A stretch of 64,000 bases of DNA from Stutzerimonas stutzeri. GTDB taxonomy: Bacteria > Pseudomonadota > Gammaproteobacteria > Pseudomonadales > Pseudomonadaceae. The translations under genes and the position numbers were made by a program. Of this stretch, positions 52,205-63,361 are shown in pieces. Position 1 is the first letter of the stretch. The number at the start of each line of letters is the position of its first letter. The stretch covers positions 3,302,001 through 3,366,000 of the forward strand of contig NZ_CP046902.1 in the NCBI RefSeq assembly GCF_009789555.1. The letters run 5' to 3'. The notes beneath the pieces were generated by a model. The model was not told the DNA's origin and did not search any database. It saw nothing but the letters and a program-made list of their open reading frames with translations.

Positions 52205-53812
52205 ATGGCCATCCTGAACACCCAGATCAACACCCGCTCGCCGGAGTATGCCGCTAACAGCGCGGCCATGCTCGAGCAGGTACACAGCCTTCAAGACCTG
52301 CTCGGCCGTATCTGCGAGGGCGGTGGCGTGAAGGCCCAGCAGCGTCATGTCGCGCGCGGCAAGCTGCTGGTGCGCGATCGCATCAACGCACTCCTGGACC
52401 CTGGCTCAGCCTTTCTCGAGATCGCCCCACTGGCCGCGTACGAGGTGTACGGCGAAGCGGTTGCCGCCGCTGGTCTCGTCGCCGGCATCGGTCGGGTCGA
52501 AGGCATCGAATGCATGATCATCGCCAACGATGCCACGGTAAAAGGCGGCAGCTATTATCCGCTTACGGTCAAAAAACACCTGCGCGCCCAGGCCATCGCT
52601 CAGCAGAATCGCCTGCCCTGCGTCTATCTGGTCGATTCCGGAGGCGCCAACCTGCCCCGTCAGGACGAGGTCTTCCCGGACCGCGAACATTTCGGTCGCA
52701 TCTTCTTCAACCAGGCCAACATGAGCGCCATGGGCATCCCGCAGCTCGCCGTGGTGATGGGCTCCTGCACCGCGGGCGGTGCCTACGTGCCGGCGATGGC
52801 GGACGAGACCATCATGGTGCGCAACCAGGCGACGATCTTTCTCGCCGGCCCGCCGCTGGTCAAAGCCGCCACCGGCGAGGTGGTGACCGCCGAGGACCTG
52901 GGCGGCGCCGACGTGCATTGCAAGGTGTCCGGCGTGGCCGACCATTACGCCGAAAACGACGAGCACGCCCTGGCCATCGCGCGGCGTTGCGTGGCCAACT
53001 TGAACTGGCGCAAGAAGGGCCAACTTCAGGCACGCCAGCCGCAGCCCCCGATCTACCCGGTCGAAGACTTGTACGGCGTGGTCCCGGCACAATCCAAGCA
53101 ACCCTATGACGTGCGGGAGGTCATCGCGCGGCTGGTGGACGGCAGCGAGTTCGACGAGTTCAAGGCGCTGTTCGGCACGACGCTCGTCTGCGGTTTTGCT
53201 CATCTGCACGGCTACCCGATTGCGATCCTCGCCAACAACGGCATCCTCTTCGCCGAAGCCGCTCAAAAAGGCGCGCACTTCATCGAACTGGCCTGCCAGC
53301 GCGGCATTCCCCTGCTGTTCCTGCAGAACATTACCGGCTTCATGGTTGGCCAGAAATACGAAACCGGCGGCATCGCCAAGCACGGCGCCAAGCTGGTGAC
53401 TGCAGTGGCCTGCGCCCAGGTGCCGAAGTTCACCGTGGTCATCGGTGGCAGCTTCGGCGCGGGCAACTACGGCATGTGCGGGCGCGCCTACGACCCACGC
53501 TTTCTGTGGATGTGGCCCAACGCGCGGATCGGCGTGATGGGCGGCGAACAGGCCGCCGGCGTGCTGGTACAGGTCAAGCGCGAACAGGCCGAGCGCAGCG
53601 GGCAGGCTTTTACCGATCAGGATGAGGCTCAGCTCAAGCAGCCGATCCTCGAACAGTACGAGCGCCAGGGGCATCCGTACTATTCCAGCGCACGCCTGTG
53701 GGACGACGGTGTCATTGATCCGGCGCAGACGCGCGATCTGCTCGGCCTGGCAATCTCAGCCAGTCTCAACGCGCCAATCGAGCCGACCCGATTTGGCGTA
53801 TTCAGGATGTGA
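52205..53812 (+). CDS. liuB: Methylcrotonyl-CoA carboxylase, carboxyltransferase (beta) subunit
   Basis: This 535-residue carboxyltransferase has VYLVDSGGANLPRQDEVFPDREHFGRIFFNQA, MGSCTAGGAYVPAMADE, NITGFMVGQKYE and GGSFGAGNYGMCGRAYDPRFLWMWPNARIGVMGGEQAA, the marks of MCC-beta. It works with liuD to carboxylate 3-methylcrotonyl-CoA. It starts at an ATG 142 nt after liuA, without a clear hairpin between. Confidence 0.96.
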   Translation: MAILNTQINTRSPEYAANSAAMLEQVHSLQDLLGRICEGGGVKAQQRHVARGKLLVRDRINALLDPGSAFLEIAPLAAYEVYGEAVAAAGLVAGIGRVEGIECMIIANDATVKGGSYYPLTVKKHLRAQAIAQQNRLPCVYLVDSGGANLPRQDEVFPDREHFGRIFFNQANMSAMGIPQLAVVMGSCTAGGAYVPAMADETIMVRNQATIFLAGPPLVKAATGEVVTAEDLGGADVHCKVSGVADHYAENDEHALAIARRCVANLNWRKKGQLQARQPQPPIYPVEDLYGVVPAQSKQPYDVREVIARLVDGSEFDEFKALFGTTLVCGFAHLHGYPIAILANNGILFAEAAQKGAHFIELACQRGIPLLFLQNITGFMVGQKYETGGIAKHGAKLVTAVACAQVPKFTVVIGGSFGAGNYGMCGRAYDPRFLWMWPNARIGVMGGEQAAGVLVQVKREQAERSGQAFTDQDEAQLKQPILEQYERQGHPYYSSARLWDDGVIDPAQTRDLLGLAISASLNAPIEPTRFGVFRM

Positions 53813-53847
53813 GCCTCGCTCACGCCCCTTGTCGAGGATTGCCCGTC

Positions 53848-54651
53848 ATGACCGATTTCAACACCGTGCAACTGGAACTGGACCCCCGCGGCTTCGCCAC
53901 GCTCTGGCTCGACCGCCCGGACAAGAACAACGCCTTCAACGCCGAGATGATTCGTGAGCTGGTGCTGGCGATCGATGAGGTGCAGGCGAACAAGGACCTG
54001 CGCTTTCTGTTGCTGCGTGGGCGCGGCAAGCATTTTTCCGCAGGGGCCGATCTCGCCTGGATGCAGCAATCGGCCAGGCTCGACTTCAATGCCAACCTCG
54101 TCGATGCCCGTGAGCTGGCGGAAATGATGTACAGCCTCTACCACCTCAAGCTACCCACGCTCGCAATCGTGCAGGGCGCCGCGTTTGGCGGGGCGGTAGG
54201 GCTGATCGCCTGCTGCGACATGGCGATTGGCGCACAGGATGCACAGTTGTCCCTGTCCGAGGTACGCATCGGGCTTGCGCCCGCGGTCATCAGCCCCTTC
54301 GTCGTCAAGGCCATAGGCGAGCGCGCCACGCGGCGCTACGCCATGACCGGTGAGCGTTTCAGCGGCGAGCGCGCCCGCGAGCTTGGCCTGCTCAGTGAGA
54401 CCTACGACGGTGCCGAACTGGACGACAGCCTCCGCGGCTGGATCGACACGCTTCTATTGAACAGCCCCCAGGCCATGCGCGCCAGCAAGGACCTGCTACG
54501 CGAAGCCGGCAGCGGGTCGTTGAGCCCGGCATTGCGCCGCTATACCGAGAACGCCATCGCGCGCATTCGTGTCAGCCCAGAGGGTCAGGAAGGCTTGAAT
54601 GCCTTCCTGGAGAAGCGCAAACCGAATTGGATGCAGGAACCCCAACAATGA
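53848..54651 (+). CDS. liuC: Methylglutaconyl-CoA hydratase (enoyl-CoA hydratase family)
   Basis: This 267-residue crotonase has FSAGADLAWMQQSA, VQGAAFGGAVGLIACCDMAIG and SEVRIGLAPAVISPFVVKAIGERATRRYAMTGE, which fits AUH/LiuC. It hydrates 3-methylglutaconyl-CoA to HMG-CoA. It lies between the two carboxylase subunits as in P. aeruginosa liuBCD and overlaps liuD by ATGA. Confidence 0.94.
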   Translation: MTDFNTVQLELDPRGFATLWLDRPDKNNAFNAEMIRELVLAIDEVQANKDLRFLLLRGRGKHFSAGADLAWMQQSARLDFNANLVDARELAEMMYSLYHLKLPTLAIVQGAAFGGAVGLIACCDMAIGAQDAQLSLSEVRIGLAPAVISPFVVKAIGERATRRYAMTGERFSGERARELGLLSETYDGAELDDSLRGWIDTLLLNSPQAMRASKDLLREAGSGSLSPALRRYTENAIARIRVSPEGQEGLNAFLEKRKPNWMQEPQQ

Positions 54652-56564
54652 TAACCACCCTCCTGGTAGCCAACCGCGGCGAAATCGCCTGCCGCGTGAT
54701 GCGCACGGCCAAGTCCATGGGCTTGACCACCGTGGCCGTGCACAGCGCCATCGACCGTGATGCACGCCATGCCCGTGAAGCCGATATCCGCATCGACCTC
54801 GGCGGCGCCAAGCCGGCTGAAAACTACCTGATGATCGACAAGCTGATCGCCGCAGCCAAAGCCAGCGGCGCTCAGGCGATCCATCCCGGTTACGGCTTTC
54901 TCTCCGAGAATGCCGACTTCGCCCGCGCCATCGAGGACGCCGGGCTGATTTTCCTCGGCCCGCCCGCCTCGGCCATCGACGCGATGGGGAGCAAGTCCGC
55001 CGCCAAGGCATTGATGGAAAAAGCCGGCGTGCCGCTGGTCCCCGGCTATCACGGCGAAGCGCAGGACCTGGACACCTTCCGCGTGGCGGCTGAGCGAATC
55101 GGCTACCCAGTGTTGCTCAAGGCTACCGCCGGTGGCGGTGGCAAAGGCATGAAGGTGGTCGAGCGCGAAGCCGATCTCGCCGACGCGCTGCAATCGGCCC
55201 AGCGCGAGGCGCAATCCTCGTTCGGCGATTCACGCATGCTGGTCGAAAAGTACGTCCTCAAGCCACGCCATGTGGAAATCCAGATATTTGCCGATCAGCA
55301 CGGCAACTGCCTGTACCTCAACGAGCGTGACTGTTCGATCCAGCGACGCCACCAGAAGGTCGTCGAGGAAGCGCCCGCTCCGGGTCTGTCGCCCGAACGG
55401 CGCCGCGCCATGGGCGAAGCGGCGGTGAAGGCCGCGCAGGCCATCGGTTATGTGGGCGCCGGCACCGTGGAGTTTCTGCTCGACGCGCGCGGTGAGTTCT
55501 TCTTCATGGAGATGAACACCCGATTGCAGGTCGAGCATCCCGTCACCGAAGCCATCACCGGCCTCGATCTGGTCGCCTGGCAGATCCGCGTCGCCCGCGG
55601 TGAGCCGCTGCCGATCACCCAGGATCAGGTGCCGCTGAACGGCCACGCCATCGAGGTGCGGCTGTACGCCGAAGACCCGGACAACGACTTCCTGCCGGCC
55701 ACCGGCACCCTCGACCTGTACCGCGAATCCGCTTCAGGCCCGGGCCGTCGCGTCGACAGCGGCGTGGCCGAGGGCGACAGGGTATCGCCCTTCTACGACC
55801 CGATGCTCGGCAAGCTGATCGCCTGGGGCGAAAACCGTGAAGAGGCACGTCTGCGCTTGCTGGCCATGCTCGGTGAAACCCATGTCGGCGGTGTGCGCAC
55901 CAACCTGGCGTTCCTGCGGCGGGTGGTCGGGCATCCTGCGTTCGCCGCGGCGGAACTGGACACCGGTTTCATCCCGCGTCACGAAACCGAACTGATGCGC
56001 GAACCCGGCGAGCTGGCCGATGCGTTCTGGCAACTCGCTGCCGAGCGGTACGTCGAGACCGAGCCGGCCAAGGTACGCGACGATGATGCCCACTCGCCCT
56101 GGTCGAATCGTAACGGCCTGCGCTTCGGCATGCCGGCACGAATCGGTGTGCATCTCACGTGCAACGGCGAAGACCGCCTGGTACGGATTGACGGGTGGCC
56201 CCGCGCGCGCGAGTCCGTGACAGACGGAACTCGCGAACCGACGGCGATCCGCCAGGGCCGCACGCTGTACCTGGAATGGGCCGGCGAACTGCAAGCCGTG
56301 ACCGCCTTCGATCCCATCGCCGAAGCCGAAGCCAGCCATCAGCACCATGGCGGGCTCACCGCGCCGATGAACGGCAGCATCGTTCGGGTCCTGGTGGAAC
56401 CCGGCCAGCACGTCCAGGCTGGCACCGCCCTGATCGTGCTCGAAGCGATGAAGATGGAACACAGCATCCGTGCACAGCAGGCCGGCGTGGTCAAAAGTCT
56501 GTATTGCGCCGAAGGTGACATGGTCAGCGAAGGCGCGGTGTTGCTCGAGATGGAGGAAGCCTGA
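54648..56564 (+). CDS. liuD: Methylcrotonyl-CoA carboxylase, biotin-carboxylase (alpha) subunit
   Basis: This 638-residue protein has biotin carboxylase (VANRGEIACRVMRTA, LLKATAGGGGKGMK, MNTRLQVEHPVTEAITG) and a C-terminal biotinyl domain with the acceptor K602 in VLEAMKMEHSI. The middle region is the MCC-alpha linker. It transfers carboxylate to the LiuB site. The ATG at 54648 overlaps the liuC stop. Confidence 0.96.
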   Translation: MITTLLVANRGEIACRVMRTAKSMGLTTVAVHSAIDRDARHAREADIRIDLGGAKPAENYLMIDKLIAAAKASGAQAIHPGYGFLSENADFARAIEDAGLIFLGPPASAIDAMGSKSAAKALMEKAGVPLVPGYHGEAQDLDTFRVAAERIGYPVLLKATAGGGGKGMKVVEREADLADALQSAQREAQSSFGDSRMLVEKYVLKPRHVEIQIFADQHGNCLYLNERDCSIQRRHQKVVEEAPAPGLSPERRRAMGEAAVKAAQAIGYVGAGTVEFLLDARGEFFFMEMNTRLQVEHPVTEAITGLDLVAWQIRVARGEPLPITQDQVPLNGHAIEVRLYAEDPDNDFLPATGTLDLYRESASGPGRRVDSGVAEGDRVSPFYDPMLGKLIAWGENREEARLRLLAMLGETHVGGVRTNLAFLRRVVGHPAFAAAELDTGFIPRHETELMREPGELADAFWQLAAERYVETEPAKVRDDDAHSPWSNRNGLRFGMPARIGVHLTCNGEDRLVRIDGWPRARESVTDGTREPTAIRQGRTLYLEWAGELQAVTAFDPIAEAEASHQHHGGLTAPMNGSIVRVLVEPGQHVQAGTALIVLEAMKMEHSIRAQQAGVVKSLYCAEGDMVSEGAVLLEMEEA

Positions 56565-56732
56565 CGAGGATGGAGCGCTTATCGTGCGGCCTGGTGACGG
56601 AAACAGACCGCCGGCTGGCCGGCCAGGCAATGGAACACCCGCGCAATGCGTTCATCACCCGCCACGCAACGTGCGGCAACTATCAACAGAACGGGTGGCG
56701 ACGCGACGTGACCCGCCCCATGGAGCCGTCTT

Positions 56733-57635
56733 ATGAACCTGCCCAAACATGTTCGCCTGGTCGAAGTCGGCCCGCGCGATGGCCTGCAGAATGAACAACA
56801 ACCGATCAGCGTCGCCGACAAGGTACGGCTGGTCGACGACCTCAGCGCCGCCGGACTCCAGTACATCGAGGTCGGCAGTTTCGTGTCGCCCAAATGGGTG
56901 CCCCAGATGGCTGGCTCCGCCGAGGTCTTCGCGCAGATCAGGCAGAAGCCCGGCGTCACCTATGCGGCCCTGACGCCCAACCTGAAAGGACTCGAAGCGG
57001 CCATCGAAGCCGGCGTCAGCGAAGTGGCAGTGTTCGGTGCCGCTTCCGAGGCCTTCTCGCAGAAGAATATCAACTGCTCCATCGAAGAAAGCCTGGCGCG
57101 CTTCGCCCCACTGCTGGACGCCGCGCGCGAGAACGGCATACAGGTACGCGGCTACGTGTCCTGCGTGCTGGGCTGTCCCTACGAAGGTGATATCGACCCC
57201 AGGCGCGTCGCCCGCGTTGCCCATGAACTGTTCGCCATGGGCTGCTATGAGGTCTCGCTGGGCGACACCATCGGCACCGGCACGCCGGGCAAGACCCGTC
57301 AGCTGTTCGAGGCCGTCAGCCGTGAGGTGCCACGCGACAAACTCGCCGGGCACTTTCACGACACCTACGGCCAGGCGTTGGCGAACATCTATGCCAGCCT
57401 GCAGGAAGGCATCTGCGTGTTCGACAGTTCGGTCGCCGGGCTTGGCGGCTGCCCCTACGCCAAGGGCGCCAGCGGCAACGTGGCCAGCGAAGATGTGCTC
57501 TACATGCTGAACGGCCTGGGCATCGACACCGGTATCGATCTCGACGCACTGATCGCCGCCGGACAGCGCATCAGCGATGTGCTTGGACGGCCCAATGGTT
57601 CGCGTGTCGGGCGGGCACGCCAGTCGGCGCGGTGA
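56733..57635 (+). CDS. liuE: Hydroxymethylglutaryl-CoA lyase
   Basis: This 300-residue TIM-barrel lyase has VRLVEVGPRDGLQNEQ at the start, GDTIGTGTPGKT, HFHDTYGQALANIYASLQEGICVFD with metal-binding His residues and the catalytic Cys in VAGLGGCPYAKGASGNVASEDV. It splits HMG-CoA into acetoacetate and acetyl-CoA, the last leucine step. It lies 168 nt after liuD; that gap shows no good gene. Confidence 0.96.
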   Translation: MNLPKHVRLVEVGPRDGLQNEQQPISVADKVRLVDDLSAAGLQYIEVGSFVSPKWVPQMAGSAEVFAQIRQKPGVTYAALTPNLKGLEAAIEAGVSEVAVFGAASEAFSQKNINCSIEESLARFAPLLDAARENGIQVRGYVSCVLGCPYEGDIDPRRVARVAHELFAMGCYEVSLGDTIGTGTPGKTRQLFEAVSREVPRDKLAGHFHDTYGQALANIYASLQEGICVFDSSVAGLGGCPYAKGASGNVASEDVLYMLNGLGIDTGIDLDALIAAGQRISDVLGRPNGSRVGRARQSAR

Positions 57636-57791
57636 CACCGAAGCTGCCCGATTCACCGTTAAAACCCATGCGATGGCCAGAAGCCACTGGGCATCGAGGC
57701 AGCCCAGCGTGTAGCCTTGGGGCAATGCGACATCGATGAAACGCGCCCGGCTTCGCAAGCCGCGGGTGGACAGACAAGAGTGGATATATTC

Positions 57792-58187
57792 ATGGCAAAG
57801 CAGACCTACAGCATTTCCGATTTGGCCAACGAGCTCGACATCACCACCCGCGCCATACGCTTTTATGAAGAACAGGGCATGCTCTCGCCCACACGGCGCG
57901 GTCAGGAGCGGATCTACACCCCCAAGGACCGAGTCGCGCTCAAGCTGATACTTCGTGGCAAGCGCATCGGTTTTTCGCTGGCCGAATGCAAGACGCTGAT
58001 CGAACTCTACGATCCCAAGGCCGGCAACCAGAAGCAGCTCAACATCATGCTCGGCATGATTGCCGAACGCCGCCAACAGCTCGAACAGCAGCAACTGGAT
58101 ATCCAGCAGATGCAGCTTGAACTCGATACCGCCGAAGAGCGCTGTCTGACGGCCCTGAAAGCGACGCTGGGCAAGGCAGCCAGCTAG
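57792..58187 (+). CDS. liuR: MerR-family regulator of the liu cluster
   Basis: This 131-residue MerR protein has the helix-turn-helix YSISDLANELDITTRAIRFYEEQGMLSPTRRGQERIYTP and a coiled-coil tail rich in Gln and Glu (ERRQQLEQQQLDIQQMQLELDTAEERC). LiuR binds palindromes of the TTTACGTTAACGTAAA type, which are present before liuA and livG. It is the last gene here, whereas in P. aeruginosa it lies upstream of liuA. The ATG at 57792 is preceded by GTGGATATATTC; an ATG at 57717 is the weaker alternative. Confidence 0.93.
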   Translation: MAKQTYSISDLANELDITTRAIRFYEEQGMLSPTRRGQERIYTPKDRVALKLILRGKRIGFSLAECKTLIELYDPKAGNQKQLNIMLGMIAERRQQLEQQQLDIQQMQLELDTAEERCLTALKATLGKAAS

Positions 58188-58324
58188 GCGGTTCACCCTC
58201 GCCGTAACCGGCTCGCGCAGGGCTGCCGTCCAGCAGCCTGACGCGCGCCCGCCGGCCCGCCGGCAGGGTGTCAAGGGGTGCCAGCCGCCGCTCACGAGGC
58301 CAATCCGTCCAGCCAAACAGACAC

Positions 58325-58383
58325 AATCCATGATTCTGGACAGCGCCAGGTTTTTTCGCGCGCAATGTCCATTTACCTGGACA
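58325..58383 (+). promoter_or_regulatory. Twin upstream inverted repeats (candidate activator enhancer)
   Basis: Site A is AATCCA-TGATTC-TGGACA (58325-58342) and site B is TGTCCA-TTTACC-TGGACA (58366-58383), giving TCCA-N6-TGGA in both. Their centres are 41 bp apart, four turns of the helix. They lie about 139 and 98 bp before the predicted sigma-54 start, the usual distance for enhancer-binding proteins. The regulator encoded at 61858 is the likely ligand. Confidence 0.6.
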
Positions 58384-58447
58384 CGACCGCGCGCGCACCC
58401 TCCTCTGCATGGCCCTGGCACGGGCATTCCAGCCCGCGCAATGGATC

Positions 58448-58464
58448 AGGCACAGAACCTGCTA
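58448..58464 (+). promoter_or_regulatory. Sigma-54 promoter of the TRAP operon
   Basis: AGGCAC-AGAAC-CTGCTA has GG (58449-58450), ten bases and GC (58461-58462). The predicted start near 58473 leaves a leader of about 120 nt to the binding-protein gene. A weaker match at 58416-58430 (TGGCAC with CC at -12) was set aside. The rest of 58188-58594 shows no gene. Confidence 0.6.
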
Positions 58465-58594
58465 TGGGATAAACGCTAGACGCCAGAGCATGGGGTGGAC
58501 GCGCGACCGGATGTCCCCCGCCCTTTCCGGCTGCGCAGCGCTGCACTGACTGCAACCTTCTGGTTACCAAAACAACAAAAACAAGGAATTCGCG

Positions 58595-59680
58595 ATGTCC
58601 TTCAAGAAACAGTTATCCCGTCTCGCCTGCGCCATCGGTGCGACCACGATCATCGGCGCCACCCTGGTCAGCGGTCATGCCATGGCGGCCGAGAAGATTC
58701 GTTGGCAGGTGCCGCTGGCCTTCCCCTCTCATCTGGTCGGCCTGACCACACCGGTCAAGCACCTTTCCGAGTCGCTCAAGGCGATTTCCGGCGGGGACAT
58801 CCAGATGCGGTATTACGAGCCCGGCGAACTGGTTCCGCCATTCGAAATCATGGATGCGGTGAGCAACGGCAAATACCCGGCCGGCTACACCTGGATCGGT
58901 TACGACCAGGGCACCATTCCGGCGTTGCCGCTTTACTCCGGCGCGCCGTTCAACATGGAGCCCCCGGCATACCTGGCGTGGTACTACGAGGGCGACGGCA
59001 AGAAGCTGCTCGAAGAAATCTATGCCGAGCGCAACATCCATCCGATGCTGTGCAGCATCATCGGTCCGGAAGGCGCCGGCTGGTTCGCCAAGCCCATCGA
59101 GAAGCTGGAAGACATCGACGGTCTGCGCATCCGCTTCGCCGGCATCGGCGGCAAGGTGCTGGAGAAGCTTGGCGCGTCAGTCACCATGATTCCCGGCGGA
59201 GAGATCTACCAGGCGCTCGAGCGCAAGACCATCGATGCCACCGAGTTTTCCCAGCCGGCCATCGACAAGATGCTGGGCCTCGATCAGATCATCAAGAACT
59301 ACATCATGCCGGGATGGCACCAGACCCTGACCACCTCACACCTGTTGGTGAACAAGGGCGTCTGGGACAAGCTGGAGCCGCAAAGTCGCGCATTGATCGA
59401 GATGGGCTGCGAATCGGCCACGCTCAAGGGCTTCGCGGAAAGCGAGTGGGCCCAGCCGACCGCACTGCGCGACTACGAGAAGCAGGGCGTGAAGGCGCAG
59501 GTGTTGCCCGAGGTCGTGCTGCGCGAACTCGAACGCGTCACCAACGAGGTGCTCGACGAACAGGCCGCCGCGGATGAGATGTTCAAGCGCGTCCTGTCCA
59601 GCCAGCGCGAGTTCATGCAGCACCACGCCATCTGGCACGGCAAGGGTTACCTGCCACGCGATTACTACAAATACGAGTAA
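58595..59680 (+). CDS. TRAP transporter substrate-binding protein (DctP family)
   Basis: This 361-residue periplasmic protein has a signal peptide of about 31 residues (ending HAMA/AEKIRWQ) and the DctP fold: LRIRFAGIGGKVLEKLGASVTMIPGGEIYQALERKTIDATEFSQPAID with the conserved Arg of the ligand carboxylate. The following two genes encode its small and large permeases. Substrate is a carboxylate, probably 3-hydroxybutyrate or a related acid because bdhA and an HbcR-like activator follow. It has an AAGGAATTCGCG leader before the ATG. Confidence 0.93.
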   Translation: MSFKKQLSRLACAIGATTIIGATLVSGHAMAAEKIRWQVPLAFPSHLVGLTTPVKHLSESLKAISGGDIQMRYYEPGELVPPFEIMDAVSNGKYPAGYTWIGYDQGTIPALPLYSGAPFNMEPPAYLAWYYEGDGKKLLEEIYAERNIHPMLCSIIGPEGAGWFAKPIEKLEDIDGLRIRFAGIGGKVLEKLGASVTMIPGGEIYQALERKTIDATEFSQPAIDKMLGLDQIIKNYIMPGWHQTLTTSHLLVNKGVWDKLEPQSRALIEMGCESATLKGFAESEWAQPTALRDYEKQGVKAQVLPEVVLRELERVTNEVLDEQAAADEMFKRVLSSQREFMQHHAIWHGKGYLPRDYYKYE

Positions 59681-59784
59681 CCGCACGAACCAGGGGTCAG
59701 CTCCGCTGCGCCCCTTGCCTACAAGCGGGCCGCTGCTCGACCGGGGTCGGCGGCGGCTTGCCGTGCTGGATTGCCGAGGTGGTC

Positions 59785-60399
59785 ATGTCCGTTCATCCCG
59801 TTTCCCCCAACGCTGCAGCGCCCGCCTCCATCGAGGCGGCGCTGCCGCATAACCGACTGTCCCGCTGGCTGGACAGGATTCTGGTCGCCATTGGCGAAGC
59901 CAGTGCCTGGCTCTGGCTGCTGGTGCTGGCCGTTGTGCTGACCAATGTGTTCAGCCGGTTCGTGCTGTCACGTGGCTCGATCGCATTGGAAGAGCTGTCC
60001 TGGCACCTGTTCGGTACCGCGCTGATGCTGGCCCTCGCCTACGCAGTGGTGCGTGACGACCATGTGAGAGTCGATGTGCTGCGCGAGAAATTCACCCTGC
60101 GCAGCCAGGCCGTCATCGAATTGCTGGCGATTGTGCTGCTGGCGCTGCCGGTGGTGGTGCTGATGATCGACGCGCTGATTCCCTTCGCGTACCAGGCCTT
60201 CATCTACAACGAACGCTCGCAGGCGCCCAGCGGTCTGCCGCACCGGTTCATCTTCAAGAGCGTGCTTGCGCTGGGCCTGTCGCTGGTCGCCCTGGCGCTG
60301 TTCTCCCGCGCCACGCGCTGCAGCACCCTGCTGTTCAATTTTCCTCGGGCCCTGGCGCCCGCCCCGGATGACCGCGACCTCGGTCATTCGCAGCCCTGA
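59785..60399 (+). CDS. TRAP transporter small permease (DctQ family)
   Basis: This 204-residue inner-membrane protein has four hydrophobic helices (near residues 45-65, 80-97, 120-140 and 160-180) and the DctQ pattern FSRFVLSRGSIALEELSWHLFGTALMLALAYAVVRDDHVRVD. It forms a complex with the large permease that follows. The ATG at 59785 was chosen because it lies behind GAGGTGG; the ATG at 59758 has a poor site. The 104-nt gap after the binding-protein gene contains only repeats of low interest. Confidence 0.92.
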   Translation: MSVHPVSPNAAAPASIEAALPHNRLSRWLDRILVAIGEASAWLWLLVLAVVLTNVFSRFVLSRGSIALEELSWHLFGTALMLALAYAVVRDDHVRVDVLREKFTLRSQAVIELLAIVLLALPVVVLMIDALIPFAYQAFIYNERSQAPSGLPHRFIFKSVLALGLSLVALALFSRATRCSTLLFNFPRALAPAPDDRDLGHSQP

Positions 60400-60415
60400 T
60401 GGAGCAGCCGTAATC

Positions 60416-61783
60416 ATGGGTCTGGAACAATTACTCGTCATCAGCATGTTCGCCAGTTTCATGGGGCTTCTGCTGCTCGGTTTCCCGGTAGCCTGGTCGC
60501 TGGCCGGTATCGGCTTGCTATTCGGCGTACTCGGCTATGTGATGGTCGAACATTTCGATGCCGATCTCTGGTTCACCTGGGATGGCACCATCGGCGTGCT
60601 GGATGCACGCATCTACGGCATCGTCGCCAACGAACTGATGGTAGCCCTGCCGCTGTTCATCTTCATGGGCATAATGCTCGACCGTTCCGGCATCGCCGAA
60701 CGCCTGATGCACAGCTTGGTGCGGGTGCTCGGTCCGTTGCGCGGCGGCTATGCGGTGACGGTGGTGCTGGTAGGCATTCTGCTCGCCGCCTCCACGGGCA
60801 TCGTTGGCGCGTCGGTGGCGCTGCTGGGCATGTTGTCCATCGGTCCGATGCTGCAAGCCAAGTACAACAAGAGCCTGGCCGTCGGCACTGCCTGCTCGGT
60901 GGGCACGCTGGGTATCCTGATTCCGCCGAGCATCATGCTGGTGTTGATGGCTGACCGTCTCGGCACGTCCGAAGCCTCGGTGGGCAAGCTGTTCATGGGC
61001 GCGCTGATTCCCGGCATGATGCTGGCGGTGATGTACATCCTCTACATCGTCATCGTCGCCTGGGTGAAGAAGGACTTCGCGCCGGCCCCTGCCAACCGCC
61101 CGAAGCTCGATGCCCGTGCGCTGCTCGACGTGTTCTGGGCCGTCGTCCCGCCCTTCGTGCTGATCCTGGCGGTGCTCGGCTCGATCTTCTTCGGCATCGC
61201 CACGACCACCGAAGCCTCGGCCGTCGGCGCGTTCGGCGCGGTGCTGATGGCGGCATTCAGCGGCCGGCTGAACATGGGCGTGTTCAAAGAGGCGCTCTAC
61301 CAGACCAGCCGGACGTCGGCGTTCATCTTCGGCATCTTCATCGGCGCCACGGTGTTCGCTGCCGTCTTGCGCGGCCTGGGCGGCGACGACGTGATCCGCG
61401 ATGCGCTCACGGGGCTGCCATTCGGCCAGACCGGCGTGCTGTTGACGGTGCTGTTCATCACCTTCCTGCTGGGATTCTTCCTCGACTGGGTCGAGATCAC
61501 CCTGATCATCCTGCCGCTGGTGGCACCGGTCCTGTTTTCGATGGGTGTCGATCCGCTGTGGTTCGCGATTCTGTTCGCGCTGTGTCTGCAAACCTCGTTC
61601 CTGACGCCTCCGGTGGGCTTCGCGCTGTTCTACATCAAGAGCGTCTGCCCACCGGACGTCACCACGCGAGACGTGTACCTGGGTGTGCTGCCGTACATTC
61701 TGATCCAGCTGGTCGGCCTGGCCCTGGTGTTCTTCTATGCACCGCTGGCCACCTGGCTGCCCAACGAGGTCTACGGCCTCTGA
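60416..61783 (+). CDS. TRAP transporter large permease (DctM family)
   Basis: This 455-residue inner-membrane protein has about twelve helices and the DctM signatures FPLFIFMGIML-like (VALPLFIFMGIMLDRSGIAERL), ASTGIVGASVALLGMLSIGPML, NKSLAVGTACSVGTLGILIPPSIMLV and TTTEASAVGAFGA. It drives sodium- or proton-coupled uptake with the binding protein. The ATG at 60416 comes 17 nt after the small permease stop; longer in-frame starts lie inside that gene. Confidence 0.94.
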   Translation: MGLEQLLVISMFASFMGLLLLGFPVAWSLAGIGLLFGVLGYVMVEHFDADLWFTWDGTIGVLDARIYGIVANELMVALPLFIFMGIMLDRSGIAERLMHSLVRVLGPLRGGYAVTVVLVGILLAASTGIVGASVALLGMLSIGPMLQAKYNKSLAVGTACSVGTLGILIPPSIMLVLMADRLGTSEASVGKLFMGALIPGMMLAVMYILYIVIVAWVKKDFAPAPANRPKLDARALLDVFWAVVPPFVLILAVLGSIFFGIATTTEASAVGAFGAVLMAAFSGRLNMGVFKEALYQTSRTSAFIFGIFIGATVFAAVLRGLGGDDVIRDALTGLPFGQTGVLLTVLFITFLLGFFLDWVEITLIILPLVAPVLFSMGVDPLWFAILFALCLQTSFLTPPVGFALFYIKSVCPPDVTTRDVYLGVLPYILIQLVGLALVFFYAPLATWLPNEVYGL

Positions 61784-61857
61784 GCCCGGTCCGGCTGCCT
61801 TGCTCACGGCAGCCGGTGCCTTTCATAATCGGTCGCACCCAAACGGATTTTCTGCCC

Positions 61858-63339
<1,482 letters not shown>

Positions 63340-63361
63340 CTCGCTCAGCCCGTCGCCCGCC

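Noticed and set aside
58416..58430. TGGCAC-GGGCA-TTCC as sigma-54 promoter for the TRAP operon.
   Set aside because: The -12 element has CC instead of GC; the site at 58448-58464 has correct GG-N10-GC.
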